Positions 1 to 7,382 of a stretch of DNA of 17,573 nt are shown here, in pieces. The position numbers and the translations under genes were made by a program. The notes below the pieces were generated by a model. It was not told where the DNA came from and ran no database searches. It worked only from the letters and a program-made list of their open reading frames with translations. Source of the DNA: Lachnospiraceae bacterium (GTDB lineage: Bacteria > Bacillota > Clostridia > Lachnospirales > Lachnospiraceae). The stretch's first letter is position 1; each line of letters begins with the position of its first letter. The DNA lies in assembly GCA_017477005.1 (NCBI GenBank), contig JAFUXY010000016.1, forward strand, positions 1 to 17,573, written 5' to 3'.

Positions 1-49
1 AAAGGATAGAAATGAAGTCAATGTGTTCATAAGAAAACGCAAAAACAGG

Positions 50-84
50 AAAGACCCCGGGTGGTGTCCGGGGTCTTTTCGTTT
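50..84. terminator. rho-independent terminator
   Basis: Bases 50-60 (AAAGACCCCGG) pair perfectly with 68-78 (CCGGGGTCTTT), giving an 11-bp stem with a 7-nt loop followed on the plus strand by TTCGTTTG. It would end a plus-strand transcript entering from left of the window. The stem is A-rich on one side and T-rich on the other, so it could also work on the minus strand. Confidence 0.8.
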
Positions 85-137
85 GTTGTCGTCGATTATA
101 GATCTGAATTCCGATAGATATTTCTTAGTGTCGTTTG

Positions 138-172
138 AACCACTACGTCTACAATATGCAGGCGTAGTGGTT
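138..172. repeat. 13-bp hairpin without clear T-run
   Basis: Bases 138-150 pair with 160-172. The outer 10 bp (AACCACTACG / CGTAGTGGTT) are perfect, the inner three include one G-T wobble, and the loop is 9 nt. Only a weak T stretch follows, so it may be a degraded terminator or an RNA structure. It sits between two stronger terminators. Confidence 0.5.
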
Positions 173-190
173 TAGCGTTAATAGAAGTAA

Positions 191-292
191 CTAAGTCATA
201 TTAAGCAAAAGGAACCTCAGCTCGCACCGCTGAGGTTCCTTTTTGTTGTTGTCGGATAAATCCGTCCGAAAAAAGGATAGAAAATCTGTCAT
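191..292 (-). CDS. small ORF, 33 residues, reading through a terminator hairpin
   Basis: The minus strand carries an AAAGGAGG ribosome site (complement of 301-308) 8 nt before an ATG at 292. A 33-codon frame follows, beginning MTDFLSFFRTDLSDNN and ending LLLNMT, with stop TAG at 191-193. The 3' half of the frame is made of the 14-bp terminator hairpin at 207-243, so translation and hairpin folding would compete. A sigma-70-like promoter lies 50 nt upstream. The peptide is polar and I do not recognise it. It could be a regulatory leader-type peptide, a repeat-encoded ORF, or not translated. The strong RBS and promoter are the main evidence. Confidence 0.4.
   Translation of the reverse strand: MTDFLSFFRTDLSDNNKKEPQRCELRFLLLNMT
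207..250. terminator. rho-independent terminator
   Basis: Bases 207-220 (AAAAGGAACCTCAG) pair perfectly with 230-243, giving a 14-bp stem with a 9-nt loop followed by TTTTTGTTGTT on the plus strand. It lies within the 3' half of the small minus-strand ORF. On the minus strand it is followed only by TTTTGCTT, so it is probably strongest on the plus strand. Confidence 0.8.
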
Positions 293-342
293 GTTAAGCA
301 CCTCCTTTCCAGTCGCAAGTATCGGAGGGCGACAACAAAGAT

Positions 343-371
343 AGTATACTATGCGTGCTGTAGAATGGAAA
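343..371 (-). promoter_or_regulatory. sigma-70-type promoter for the small minus-strand ORF
   Basis: On the minus strand, TTTCCA (366-371) is followed after 17 bp by TATACT (343-348). The predicted start near 336 leaves a leader of about 45 nt before the ATG at 292. The plus-strand reading of the AGTATACT palindrome has no matching -35, so the promoter points leftward. Confidence 0.45.
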
Positions 372-483
372 GGCTACGAAAAGGTGGGGAAAAATTTTGG
401 GGGAGGGAATGAGGAAAAAGGTGAAAAAAAGTTTGGTCGTTTTTGGCTAAATGCACGATATGAAGAAAAAATGAGAGAATCGC

Positions 484-512
484 TTGACAGTTGGATTTTC
501 AGATGATAATAT
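484..512 (+). promoter_or_regulatory. promoter of the secreted LRR-like protein gene
   Basis: A consensus TTGACA (484-489) is followed by GATAAT (505-510, 15-bp spacer) or TAATAT (507-512, 17-bp spacer). The predicted start near 518 gives a leader of about 58 nt ending in a strong AAAGGAGGA site. This fits the codon bias suggesting high expression. Confidence 0.6.
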
Positions 513-576
513 GCACTCGAGTGTTGCACATACTTTATTGTTACTTGTTTTTAGTCGAAAGGAGGATTTTTTAGAC

Positions 577-1719
577 ATGAAAAAGACAATTGCAAAGATG
601 ATGGCAGCTGCTATGCTGGTAGCTTCTATGCCGGCTATGGCTCTGCCGACCTTCACTGTTGACGCTGCTGGCGAGGCAAGCGGTATTTCCGTAGCTGCTG
701 TTAAGTTTACTGGTTCCTATGCTACCAACGATGGTTGGTATTGGGGATATGACAAGGAAGACGGTACTTACAAGACAATGCAAGTTGGTACAGCTGACAA
801 AGCTACCACGCTGAAGGTGAACGCTTTCTATGGTATGTCTTCGAGCGCTTCCAATGTTTGGGATACAAACATCGCTTTGTTTGCGAAGTATACACCTGAC
901 AGCAAGACTTTTGACAGCGCTATCGCTGGCAAGACTCTGAATGCGAGCTCCGCTGATGAGACGAAGGACTATACTGATAGCACAGGTACTGTAGAGAAGA
1001 TCACGACCAACAGCGCTGGTGTGATGCAGATCACATTCAAGGCTGCTGACCTTGCTAGCTATCAGAACAATCTGCTGAAGGGTGCTACGGCTCAGACAAT
1101 CAAGTTCTATCCGTTCAATACTGTTGATACGGAAGGCAAGAATGTAGCTACATTTGAGATTCAGGTAGGCGAGTCCTTGAGCACAACGAAGTCCACAAAG
1201 GTAGAGCATGTTTCTACTCCGGATGCTGCTATCCAGGATGCTACTGTTGAGATTACAACGGCTGGCTATGCTGTACTGAAGAGCGTTTCAGATACAGACA
1301 AGAAAGTCAACATGAAGGATAAGGACATCGAAGTTTCTGAGATCGAGATTTCTGGTATTATTTATCCGATTCGTAAGTTCGATGACCAGGTTCTGAAGAA
1401 GGGCACGATGAAGACCATCACAGCTAAGGAAATTAAGAACCTTGGCACAGGTGCTCTGAGGAACTGCAAGAAGCTGAGAAAGGTTCGTATGGGTTCTGCG
1501 AAGATGCGCAAGATCCACAGCAACGCTTTCTATGATTGCGGTAAGCTGAAGAACATCAAGATCAACTGCAAGAACCTCAAGGCGGTTGGTTCTAAGGCTT
1601 TCAAGGCCCTGAAGAAGAACTGCACGATCAGCATTAAGGCTAAGAAGGCTAAGTACAATGCTGTAGTGAAGATGATCAAGAAGTCCGGCGTGGACAAGGT
1701 TAAGTTCAAGAGGGTTTAA
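577..1719 (+). CDS. secreted BspA-like leucine-rich-repeat protein, 380 aa
   Basis: The start at 577 is chosen over an upstream ATG because AAAGGAGGA (558-566) sits about 10 nt before it and MKKTIAKMMAAAMLVASMPA is a textbook signal peptide, probably cut after AMA or DAAG. The N-terminal two thirds is a Thr/Ser/Ala-rich, probably beta domain I do not recognise, with an aromatic GWYWGY motif. From about residue 265 the chain resembles LRR_5 (BspA/TpLRR) repeats: GTGALRNCKKLRKVRM, then SNAFYDCGKLKNIKI, then SKAFKALKKNCTISI. The C-terminal 110 residues are extremely Lys/Arg-rich. No LPxTG, SLH or other wall anchor is seen. Codons are strongly biased to GCT, CTG, AAG and ATC, more than in the neighbours, suggesting high expression. 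It is a monocistronic unit with its own promoter and terminator. The secreted LRR call is firm; the function is unknown. Confidence 0.85.
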   Translation: MKKTIAKMMAAAMLVASMPAMALPTFTVDAAGEASGISVAAVKFTGSYATNDGWYWGYDKEDGTYKTMQVGTADKATTLKVNAFYGMSSSASNVWDTNIALFAKYTPDSKTFDSAIAGKTLNASSADETKDYTDSTGTVEKITTNSAGVMQITFKAADLASYQNNLLKGATAQTIKFYPFNTVDTEGKNVATFEIQVGESLSTTKSTKVEHVSTPDAAIQDATVEITTAGYAVLKSVSDTDKKVNMKDKDIEVSEIEISGIIYPIRKFDDQVLKKGTMKTITAKEIKNLGTGALRNCKKLRKVRMGSAKMRKIHSNAFYDCGKLKNIKINCKNLKAVGSKAFKALKKNCTISIKAKKAKYNAVVKMIKKSGVDKVKFKRV

Positions 1720-1780
1720 TTCGACGAATTACAAAAACAAAGAAAAAGTATGACAACACAATACGCGTAAACTTTTTTAG

Positions 1781-1812
1781 AAAAGGGTCCGGCTATGCCG
1801 GATCCTTTTCGT
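1781..1812 (+). terminator. terminator of the LRR-like protein gene
   Basis: Bases 1781-1793 (AAAAGGGTCCGGC) pair with 1797-1809 (GCCGGATCCTTTT) with one G-T wobble and a TAT loop. The T-run is part of the 3' arm. It separates the LRR gene from gdpP. Confidence 0.8.
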
Positions 1813-1827
1813 TTATGCAATTCCTAT

Positions 1828-1856
1828 TTGCGTTTCATGTGGCGGTATTGTATAAT
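1828..1856 (+). promoter_or_regulatory. promoter upstream of gdpP
   Basis: TTGCGT (1828-1833), a 17-bp spacer and a perfect TATAAT (1851-1856). The predicted transcription start falls at about 1863, within 1-2 nt of the gdpP ATG at 1864. The transcript would be almost leaderless if that ATG is used. The same -35/-10 pair with the same spacing occurs again at 9851-9879. Confidence 0.55.
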
Positions 1857-1863
1857 ACGTGAT

Positions 1864-3894
1864 ATGGGAAATCTATATTTCAAAGGAAAACTCAAATTTT
1901 ATTATCTGGCACCACTCTACATGATAGGGGTGTTCTTTTTGTGTTCGTTTGGGCTCTTTTTCTACGACAAGCGATTGGCTTGCGTCCTGACAGCCGTTTT
2001 GGGACTGGGTTGGATGGTGGTCATGCTGCTCACGGTGATTACATGGAGGCGGCTTGAGCAGGAGCTTGTGAGTTTTGCTACCGAATATGGCATGGCACAG
2101 CGGGATCTTTTGCGACAGTTTCATCTGCCCTATGCTCTCTTGGATACAAGTGGACGAATCCTTTGGATCAATGATCGATTTGTGGAGACGACCGGAAAGC
2201 CAAGGGATTATCGCAAGTCGATTACCTCTATATTTCATACGATTACAAGGGAAAGCATTGAAAAGCATGAAGAGGAAACCTTTTCCTATGAGCTTCATTA
2301 CAATTCAAAGGTCTACCGGGCGGAATTGGTACGCTTGCATTTTGAAGCGCAGGATGAGGACGCAGCGGATTCGCCTATTTTGTCCTTTATGCTGTTTGAC
2401 GAGACGGAGCTTTCCCAGTACAAAAAGATCTATGTTGATCAAAAACTTGTGACAGGATTGGTCTATATTGACAACTATGAAGAAACCTTGGAAGAGGTGG
2501 AGGCAGTCAAACGCTCACTATTGACCGCTGTGATCGATCGCAAGGTCAACAAATATTTTGAACGGGCGGGGGCGATTGTCCGGAAGCTCGAAAAGGACAA
2601 GTATTTTATACTCTTTCAAAACCAGTATCTACAGCAGATGGAAGAGGATAAATTCGCGCTTCTGGAGGATATCAAGACGACGAAGGCCGGAAACGACAAC
2701 GAGGTCACGTTGTCCATCGGGATTGGCGCAGGCGGGGAAAGTTATCTTCAATCGGCGGAGTTTGCAAGGTCGGCGATCGGCTTGGCGCTTGGACGGGGAG
2801 GCTCGCAGGCGGTTGTCAAGTCGGGACAGGATATCTCGTATTATGGGATGCGCGGCAAGGAAGTCGAGAAAAATTCCCGGGTGAAGGCGAGGGTGAAGGC
2901 GCAGGCTTTGCGGGAGTTGATGGCGACAAGGGACAAGGTGTTCGTCATGGGGCACCAAATCGCGGACGTGGATGCGCTCGGCTCTGCTATCGGGATTTAT
3001 TGCGCCGCCAGAGAACTGGGGAAGAAATGCCAGATTGTGTTGAACACGGTGACAACCTCTTTGAGACCTTTTGTGGATTATTTCACGAAGGAAAATGGTT
3101 ATCCGGAGGATATGTTCATCGACAGCCAGGAGGCCAGGGAGTCGCAGACTAGGAATACGCTGGTGGTGGTGGTGGATACCAACCGCCCGAATTATACGGA
3201 ATGTCCCGAGATCTTGAAGCGACGGAAAAATGTCGTGGTTTTTGATCACCATCGGCAGGGAAAGGAGCAGATCAAGAATCCATTACTGTCGTATATCGAG
3301 CCCTATGCTTCCTCCGCCTGCGAGATGATTGCGGAAGTGCTGCAATATTTTACCGAGCATATCGTGCTGACATCCGGTGAAGCGGATTGTATTTATGCCG
3401 GTATTTTGATCGATACGAATAATTTTATGACAAAAACGGGGGTACGCACGTGTGAGGCGGCGGCGTATCTGCGGCGGAATGGGGCGGAAGTCACCCGCGT
3501 GCGAAAGCTCTTGCGGGAAAATATGGAGGCTTATAAGGCACGGGCAGAGGTCGTCCGGCATGCGGAGGTGTACCGGGGGGCGTTTGCGATTTCGACTTGT
3601 CCGGCCGGAGATCTGGAGAGTCCTACAGTGGTGAGCGCCCAGGCGGCGAATGAATTGCTCAATATTGTGGGGATCAAGGCTTCGTTTGTGATGACAGAAT
3701 TTCGGGACAAGATATATGTGTCGGCGCGTTCGATTGATGAGATCGATGTGCAGGTCGTGATGGAGCGGCTGGGCGGAGGCGGCCATTTGAACGTGGCCGG
3801 GGCGCAGATTGCGGATAGCACGACCGACGAGGTGGCTGAGAGGATTCGCAGGCTGCTCGATGATATGATCGAGGATGGGGAAATTGAGTTGTAG
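1864..3894 (+). CDS. gdpP: cyclic-di-AMP phosphodiesterase GdpP (DHH family), 676 aa
   Basis: GdpP hydrolyses the second messenger c-di-AMP to pApA at the membrane and so affects cell-wall and osmotic homeostasis. Two membrane segments lie near residues 15-60, followed by a PAS-like region (about 75-175) and a degenerate GGDEF domain (about 195-325) that lacks the catalytic motif, as is typical of the family. The DHH phosphodiesterase domain has GHQIADVDALG (H364, D368, D370), VVDTN (D438), FDHH (D461-H463) and DTNNF (D517). The DHHA1 domain ends in GGGGHLNVAG (637-649). All expected metal ligands are present, so it should be active. The ATG at 1864 is preferred because any earlier start lies upstream of the promoter. 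No clear ribosome site precedes it. Length is close to the usual 650-660. It heads the conserved gdpP-rplI-dnaB cluster. Confidence 0.93.
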   Translation: MGNLYFKGKLKFYYLAPLYMIGVFFLCSFGLFFYDKRLACVLTAVLGLGWMVVMLLTVITWRRLEQELVSFATEYGMAQRDLLRQFHLPYALLDTSGRILWINDRFVETTGKPRDYRKSITSIFHTITRESIEKHEEETFSYELHYNSKVYRAELVRLHFEAQDEDAADSPILSFMLFDETELSQYKKIYVDQKLVTGLVYIDNYEETLEEVEAVKRSLLTAVIDRKVNKYFERAGAIVRKLEKDKYFILFQNQYLQQMEEDKFALLEDIKTTKAGNDNEVTLSIGIGAGGESYLQSAEFARSAIGLALGRGGSQAVVKSGQDISYYGMRGKEVEKNSRVKARVKAQALRELMATRDKVFVMGHQIADVDALGSAIGIYCAARELGKKCQIVLNTVTTSLRPFVDYFTKENGYPEDMFIDSQEARESQTRNTLVVVVDTNRPNYTECPEILKRRKNVVVFDHHRQGKEQIKNPLLSYIEPYASSACEMIAEVLQYFTEHIVLTSGEADCIYAGILIDTNNFMTKTGVRTCEAAAYLRRNGAEVTRVRKLLRENMEAYKARAEVVRHAEVYRGAFAISTCPAGDLESPTVVSAQAANELLNIVGIKASFVMTEFRDKIYVSARSIDEIDVQVVMERLGGGGHLNVAGAQIADSTTDEVAERIRRLLDDMIEDGEIEL

Positions 3895-3985
3895 GGTGCG
3901 GCAGACGATTTGAGATAGGAGATCGGATTGTCGTGGTTGAAGAGGTAGTGTTTGGTAGATGGTTTGAGGGAACTGGAGGTAGAAT

Positions 3986-4432
3986 ATGAAGGTAATATTG
4001 TTGCAGGATGTGGCACCGCACGGGAAGAAGGGTGAGATTATTGAGGTGGCGGACAGTTTTGGGAAAAATGTGCTGATCCGGAAGAAGCAGGCGCTGGAGG
4101 CTACGCCCAAAAACTTGAACGATGTGAAGCTGCAGAATCGCCACAAGGAGAAGGTGGCGAAGGAAAATCTGGCGGATGCCCAGGAAATGGCCAAAAAGAT
4201 GGAAAAATGGAAGATAGAAACAAGGGTCAAGGCTGGGGTTGAGGGAAAGGTGTTCGGCTCTGTTTCGTCGAAGGAAATTGCGAATGCGATCCGCAATCAG
4301 TATGATGAAGTGGTTGACAAGAAGAAAATCCTTTTGGATGAGCCGATCAAATCTCTTGGGGTTCACGAGGTCAAGGTGCGTTTGCATCCGGACGTGACGG
4401 CGACGCTGCGGGTGCATGTGGTGGAGAAGTAG
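3986..4432 (+). CDS. rplI: 50S ribosomal protein bL9, 148 aa
   Basis: bL9 binds 23S rRNA near the base of the L1 stalk and helps keep the reading frame. The N-terminal domain is clear: MKVILLQDVAPHGKKGEIIE, then VADSFGKNVLIRKKQALEAT. A long connecting helix (about residues 41-75) and a C-terminal domain ending LRVHVVEK follow. Length is exactly typical. GGAGG at 3975-3979 is 6 nt before the ATG. It follows gdpP by 91 bp with no terminator seen and is 7 nt upstream of dnaB, so the three are probably one operon. Confidence 0.97.
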   Translation: MKVILLQDVAPHGKKGEIIEVADSFGKNVLIRKKQALEATPKNLNDVKLQNRHKEKVAKENLADAQEMAKKMEKWKIETRVKAGVEGKVFGSVSSKEIANAIRNQYDEVVDKKKILLDEPIKSLGVHEVKVRLHPDVTATLRVHVVEK

Positions 4433-4439
4433 TGGTGGT

Positions 4440-5774
4440 ATGGACGAGGAAAGAGTAGTCCGAACAAAACCGCAGAGTCTTTTGGCGGAACAGTCTGTGG
4501 TCGGCGCTATGATTGGGGACGTGGACGCGATTATTACCGCTATGGAGACTCTGAAACCGGAGGATTTTTATTACAAGCAATACCGGTTGGTGTTTGAAAC
4601 CATCGTAGAATTATATAATTCCGGAAGCCCGATCGATCCGGTGACGCTTTTGAATGCACTCAAAAACAAAAAAGACTCTGCGGAGGTAGCGAATATCGGT
4701 ACGATCGCAGATCTGGTGGCGGCTGTGCCGGTGACGGTGAATGTGGGAAGTTATGCCCAGATCGTGAAGGAGAAGTCCCTGCTTCGCCAAATTATCGAGA
4801 TGAATCAGGAGATCGAAGAGGCATGTTATTTGCAGGAGGAATCCGTAGATGACATTTTGGACAGGACGGAAGCGGCATTTTTGTCACTTTTGCAGAGCAG
4901 AGGCGTATCTGAATTTGTGCCGATTGATGAAATCGTCATGAATGCGTTGAATCGGATCGAGGCAGCGTCGAAAATGTCCGGGAATGTTACGGGAATTGCT
5001 ACCGGATTTACCGAATTGGACTTCAAAACGGCTGGGCTGCAAAACTCGGATCTTGTGCTGATTGCAGCGCGTCCTTCGATGGGGAAAACGGCGTTTGCGC
5101 TCAATATTGCGGAATATGTGGCTTTTCGAAAGGATATGTGCGTGGCTTTTTTCTCTCTGGAAATGTCAAAGGAACAGTTGGTCAATCGTTTGCTTTCGAT
5201 GGAGTCGTATTTGGATGCACAAAAGCTGCGAACCGGCGATTTGAAGGACAGCGATTGGGTAAAATTGATCGAGGGATCCGGCATTGTGGGGCAGTCAAAG
5301 CTGATTATCGATGATACGCCTGGAATTTCTGTTTCACAGATGCGGAGCAAGTGCCGCAAGTACAAGCAGGAACACGATTTGAAGTTGGTCATGGTGGATT
5401 ATCTGGGGCTGATGTCGTCTGGGAAAAAGGCGGATTCCAGACAGCAGGAGGTTTCTGATATTTCGAGGGGACTCAAAGCGCTTGCGAGGGAGCTCAATGT
5501 GCCAGTGGTGGCGCTGTCCCAGCTGAATCGGGGCGTGGAGCAAAGAGAAGATAAGCGGCCGATGCTTTCGGATCTGCGCGATTCGGGCGCCATTGAGCAG
5601 GATGCGGATGTGGTAATGTTTTTGTACCGGGATGATTATTATCACAAGGACAAGGAGCCGAAAAACATATCGGAGGTCATCATTGCGAAGCAGAGAAACG
5701 GGCCTGTCGGGAAAATCAATTTGGTTTGGCTTCCGGAATTCACGAAATTTGCGAATTTCGAACGGAGCGGGTAA
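4440..5774 (+). CDS. dnaB: replicative DNA helicase DnaB, 444 aa
   Basis: This is the hexameric 5'-3' helicase that unwinds DNA at the replication fork. The N-terminal primase-interacting domain includes PQSLLAEQSVVGAMIG. The RecA-like domain has Walker A ARPSMGKT (K216), Walker B VMVDYLG (D320), the LSQLNRGVEQREDKRP segment and the DLRDSGAIEQDADVVMFL motif. The ATG at 4440 (MDEERVVRTKPQS) is preferred over one at 4416, which lies inside rplI. A weak TGGTGG and GAGAAG in the rplI tail would serve as ribosome site, implying translational coupling. Length is normal and no intein or insertion is present. Confidence 0.96.
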   Translation: MDEERVVRTKPQSLLAEQSVVGAMIGDVDAIITAMETLKPEDFYYKQYRLVFETIVELYNSGSPIDPVTLLNALKNKKDSAEVANIGTIADLVAAVPVTVNVGSYAQIVKEKSLLRQIIEMNQEIEEACYLQEESVDDILDRTEAAFLSLLQSRGVSEFVPIDEIVMNALNRIEAASKMSGNVTGIATGFTELDFKTAGLQNSDLVLIAARPSMGKTAFALNIAEYVAFRKDMCVAFFSLEMSKEQLVNRLLSMESYLDAQKLRTGDLKDSDWVKLIEGSGIVGQSKLIIDDTPGISVSQMRSKCRKYKQEHDLKLVMVDYLGLMSSGKKADSRQQEVSDISRGLKALARELNVPVVALSQLNRGVEQREDKRPMLSDLRDSGAIEQDADVVMFLYRDDYYHKDKEPKNISEVIIAKQRNGPVGKINLVWLPEFTKFANFERSG

Positions 5775-5824
5775 AGGTTGGAGCGAAAAATTTGATTTGG
5801 AATAGTTTGGATTTTTGCAAATGA

Positions 5825-5855
5825 AAACCCTCGACGAATGGGTCGAGGGTTTGTG
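5825..5855. terminator. bidirectional terminator between dnaB and the DUF1858 gene
   Basis: AAACCCTCGAC (5825-5835) pairs perfectly with GTCGAGGGTTT (5842-5852) around a 6-nt loop. T-rich tails occur on both strands. The hairpin lies between the convergent dnaB and DUF1858-type genes and can serve both. Confidence 0.8.
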
Positions 5856-5869
5856 GTTTCTATAGGTTC

Positions 5870-6079
5870 TTAAGCCATAGAATGCGCCAAATAGTCGTTG
5901 ATTTCGTCAACGAGTTCTTCTGCATCGATGCCGTGTACCATAGCCGCCTGTTCGATCGTCTCCATCTGGGACGCCGGGCAGCCTGTGCAGTGCATACCGA
6001 TCCCTGCTAAAATCATTTCCGTGCTGCGATCGATCGCCAAAAGTTCGCCAAGCATCGTGTCTTTATTTATTTTTGCCAT
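5870..6079 (-). CDS. DUF1858-type CxxC protein, 69 aa
   Basis: A small cytosolic protein beginning MAKINKDTMLGELLAIDRST with a conserved CTGCPAS motif (C31, C34). This is the DUF1858 / ScdA N-terminal-like domain, often found alone or fused to redox and Fe-S repair proteins. The exact role is not established; the Cys pair suggests redox or metal chemistry. GGAGGG lies about 5 nt before the ATG. It is divergent from a ferredoxin gene. The length is usual for the stand-alone family. Confidence 0.85.
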   Translation of the reverse strand: MAKINKDTMLGELLAIDRSTEMILAGIGMHCTGCPASQMETIEQAAMVHGIDAEELVDEINDYLAHSMA

Positions 6080-6156
6080 AATTTCCCTCCAAAATGTGGT
6101 GTGGTTTCTAGTTTATTTTTTTGAGAAATGCAGATTAGAACACATTTCTACGCTTT

Positions 6157-6185
6157 AGTATATCATGAAACAGGAATATGGTCAA
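6157..6185 (-). promoter_or_regulatory. promoter of the DUF1858-type gene
   Basis: On the minus strand, TTGACC (6180-6185) is followed after exactly 17 bp by TATACT (6157-6162). The predicted leader is about 70 nt. Confidence 0.65.
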
Positions 6186-6190
6186 ATTAC

Positions 6191-6219
6191 TTGAATTTTG
6201 TGGAAAATTGTGGTATTAT
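6191..6219 (+). promoter_or_regulatory. promoter of the ferredoxin gene
   Basis: TTGAAT (6191-6196), 17-bp spacer, TATTAT (6214-6219). The -35 boxes of this and the leftward promoter are 5 bp apart, so a regulator bound between them could affect both genes. Confidence 0.55.
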
Positions 6220-6257
6220 TTTCGCAATGAAAGTATGTATTCAACAAAAGGAGGTAA

Positions 6258-6431
<174 letters not shown>

Positions 6432-6462
6432 TTCGGAATATTTTCGAAGCATTACAAAGAAG

Positions 6463-6506
6463 AAAAAAGACGACTACTTGGGAATCTCCGAGTGGTCGTC
6501 TTTTTT
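6463..6506. terminator. terminator shared by ferredoxin and mecA
   Basis: AAAAAAGACGACTACT (6463-6478) pairs with AGTGGTCGTCTTTTTT (6491-6506), extending inward by three more pairs. The arms are A6- and T6-flanked, so it should work on both strands between the convergent ferredoxin and mecA genes. Confidence 0.85.
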
Positions 6507-6540
6507 GTAGACTTTTCTTGGGGGAATGTCCGGTTTGTGT

Positions 6541-7341
6541 TTACACAGCGGCTAGGGTTTGAAGCGCTGTGTTTTTCACTATAATCTTTGTATGCTCGTC
6601 TAAATAGGATTCTGTACCGGTTGGAAAGTCGATCAATTCGCCAAATTCGGACAGAGTATTGACAATTCGATTGAATTCCTGGGGAGTATGGTCTCCGATA
6701 TGTACAGCAAGCTCATAACCCCTTTCCGAGCGATATAAGGAATTTTCACCGTGGTACAAAGCCCCCAAAATCTCTGAGGCCAACAAAACATCATCGATCG
6801 TATCCATACAAAACAGCCGCGTGAAGCGATCTTTGGAGACGACGCCTGCGCTTTCCGAAGCTCTTCCCACGGCTTCTCCAGTAGGAACCTGGGGAGCCTG
6901 CGTGGGGGAGACAGGATTTGCTACGGAAGATTCTTCCCTTGCTTTTTTCTCGACATCGAGAATATCTGTAGCATTTTTCGCAAGATTGTCTATGAGAACT
7001 TCAGTCGGGATGAAATCGCCATCTATGTACTCGAGGTAATCTTCTTCGGTGGGCACATCCGTGAACCTGGCGAACCGAGTATCCAATTCCTCCGGATAGG
7101 GGATTTTCGTGACTAAAATCACAATAGTGTCTGGTGAAATGGGGGTAGCTTCCACCATCAAAGGGGAATCGTCTGTCTCGAACCCCAGCTTGTAGGATGC
7201 AAAACGCAGCATCTCCGTAAACAACGAACGTGCCGCGTCTGTACCATAGGCAAATTCGGAAAACTGAATATGTCTACGAAGAAGATCCTCGCGGGACAGG
7301 GTGGCTCAAAGCTGGTTTTCATTTAATTTTTCTATTTTCAT
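6541..7341 (-). pseudogene. mecA: MecA-family adaptor with in-frame TGA at codon 12
   Basis: MecA proteins deliver substrates such as ComK to the ClpC protease. From ATG 7341, preceded by GAGGA, the frame reads MKIEKLNENQL, then TGA, then continues without a shift as ATLSREDLLRRHIQFSEFAYGT and on to a complete 266-codon gene. The C-terminal ClpC-binding domain is intact (FCMDTIDDVLLASEI, ENSLYRSERGYELAV, IIVKNTALQTL), joined by a Pro/Ser/Ala-rich linker near residues 135-170. Codon 12 is usually Arg or Lys in relatives I know, so CGA to TGA is the simplest change. TGA is a normal stop here (ferredoxin, kinase gene). Alternatives are a sequencing error, readthrough, or restart at TTG 7224, which would lose the first 39 codons. 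No frame damage is seen elsewhere, so any inactivation is recent. Confidence 0.8.
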
Positions 7342-7382
7342 TTCAAATCCTCATATGTGGTGAGTAGCTGCATACGTTGCTG

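Noticed and set aside
1..371. CRISPR array or phage attachment site in the repeat-rich left end
   Set aside because: The hairpins differ from each other in stem sequence and spacing; shared motifs are short and fit terminators plus a duplicated mini-ORF.
571..1209. 212-codon minus-strand frame inside the LRR-like gene
   Set aside because: Antisense to a gene with clear signal peptide, RBS and codon bias; no ribosome site and no recognisable domain.
1795..1863. Upstream extension of gdpP from an ATG at 1795
   Set aside because: The ATG lies in the preceding terminator loop and upstream of the gdpP promoter; the extra residues do not resemble the GdpP N-terminus.
3283..4417. Long minus-strand frames across gdpP and rplI
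   Set aside because: They are antisense shadows of two well-conserved genes; the translations have no domain and low-complexity His/Pro/Ser composition.
7306..7308. Selenocysteine codon in mecA
   Set aside because: The residue is normally Arg or Lys and not catalytic; no convincing SECIS hairpin was seen immediately downstream.
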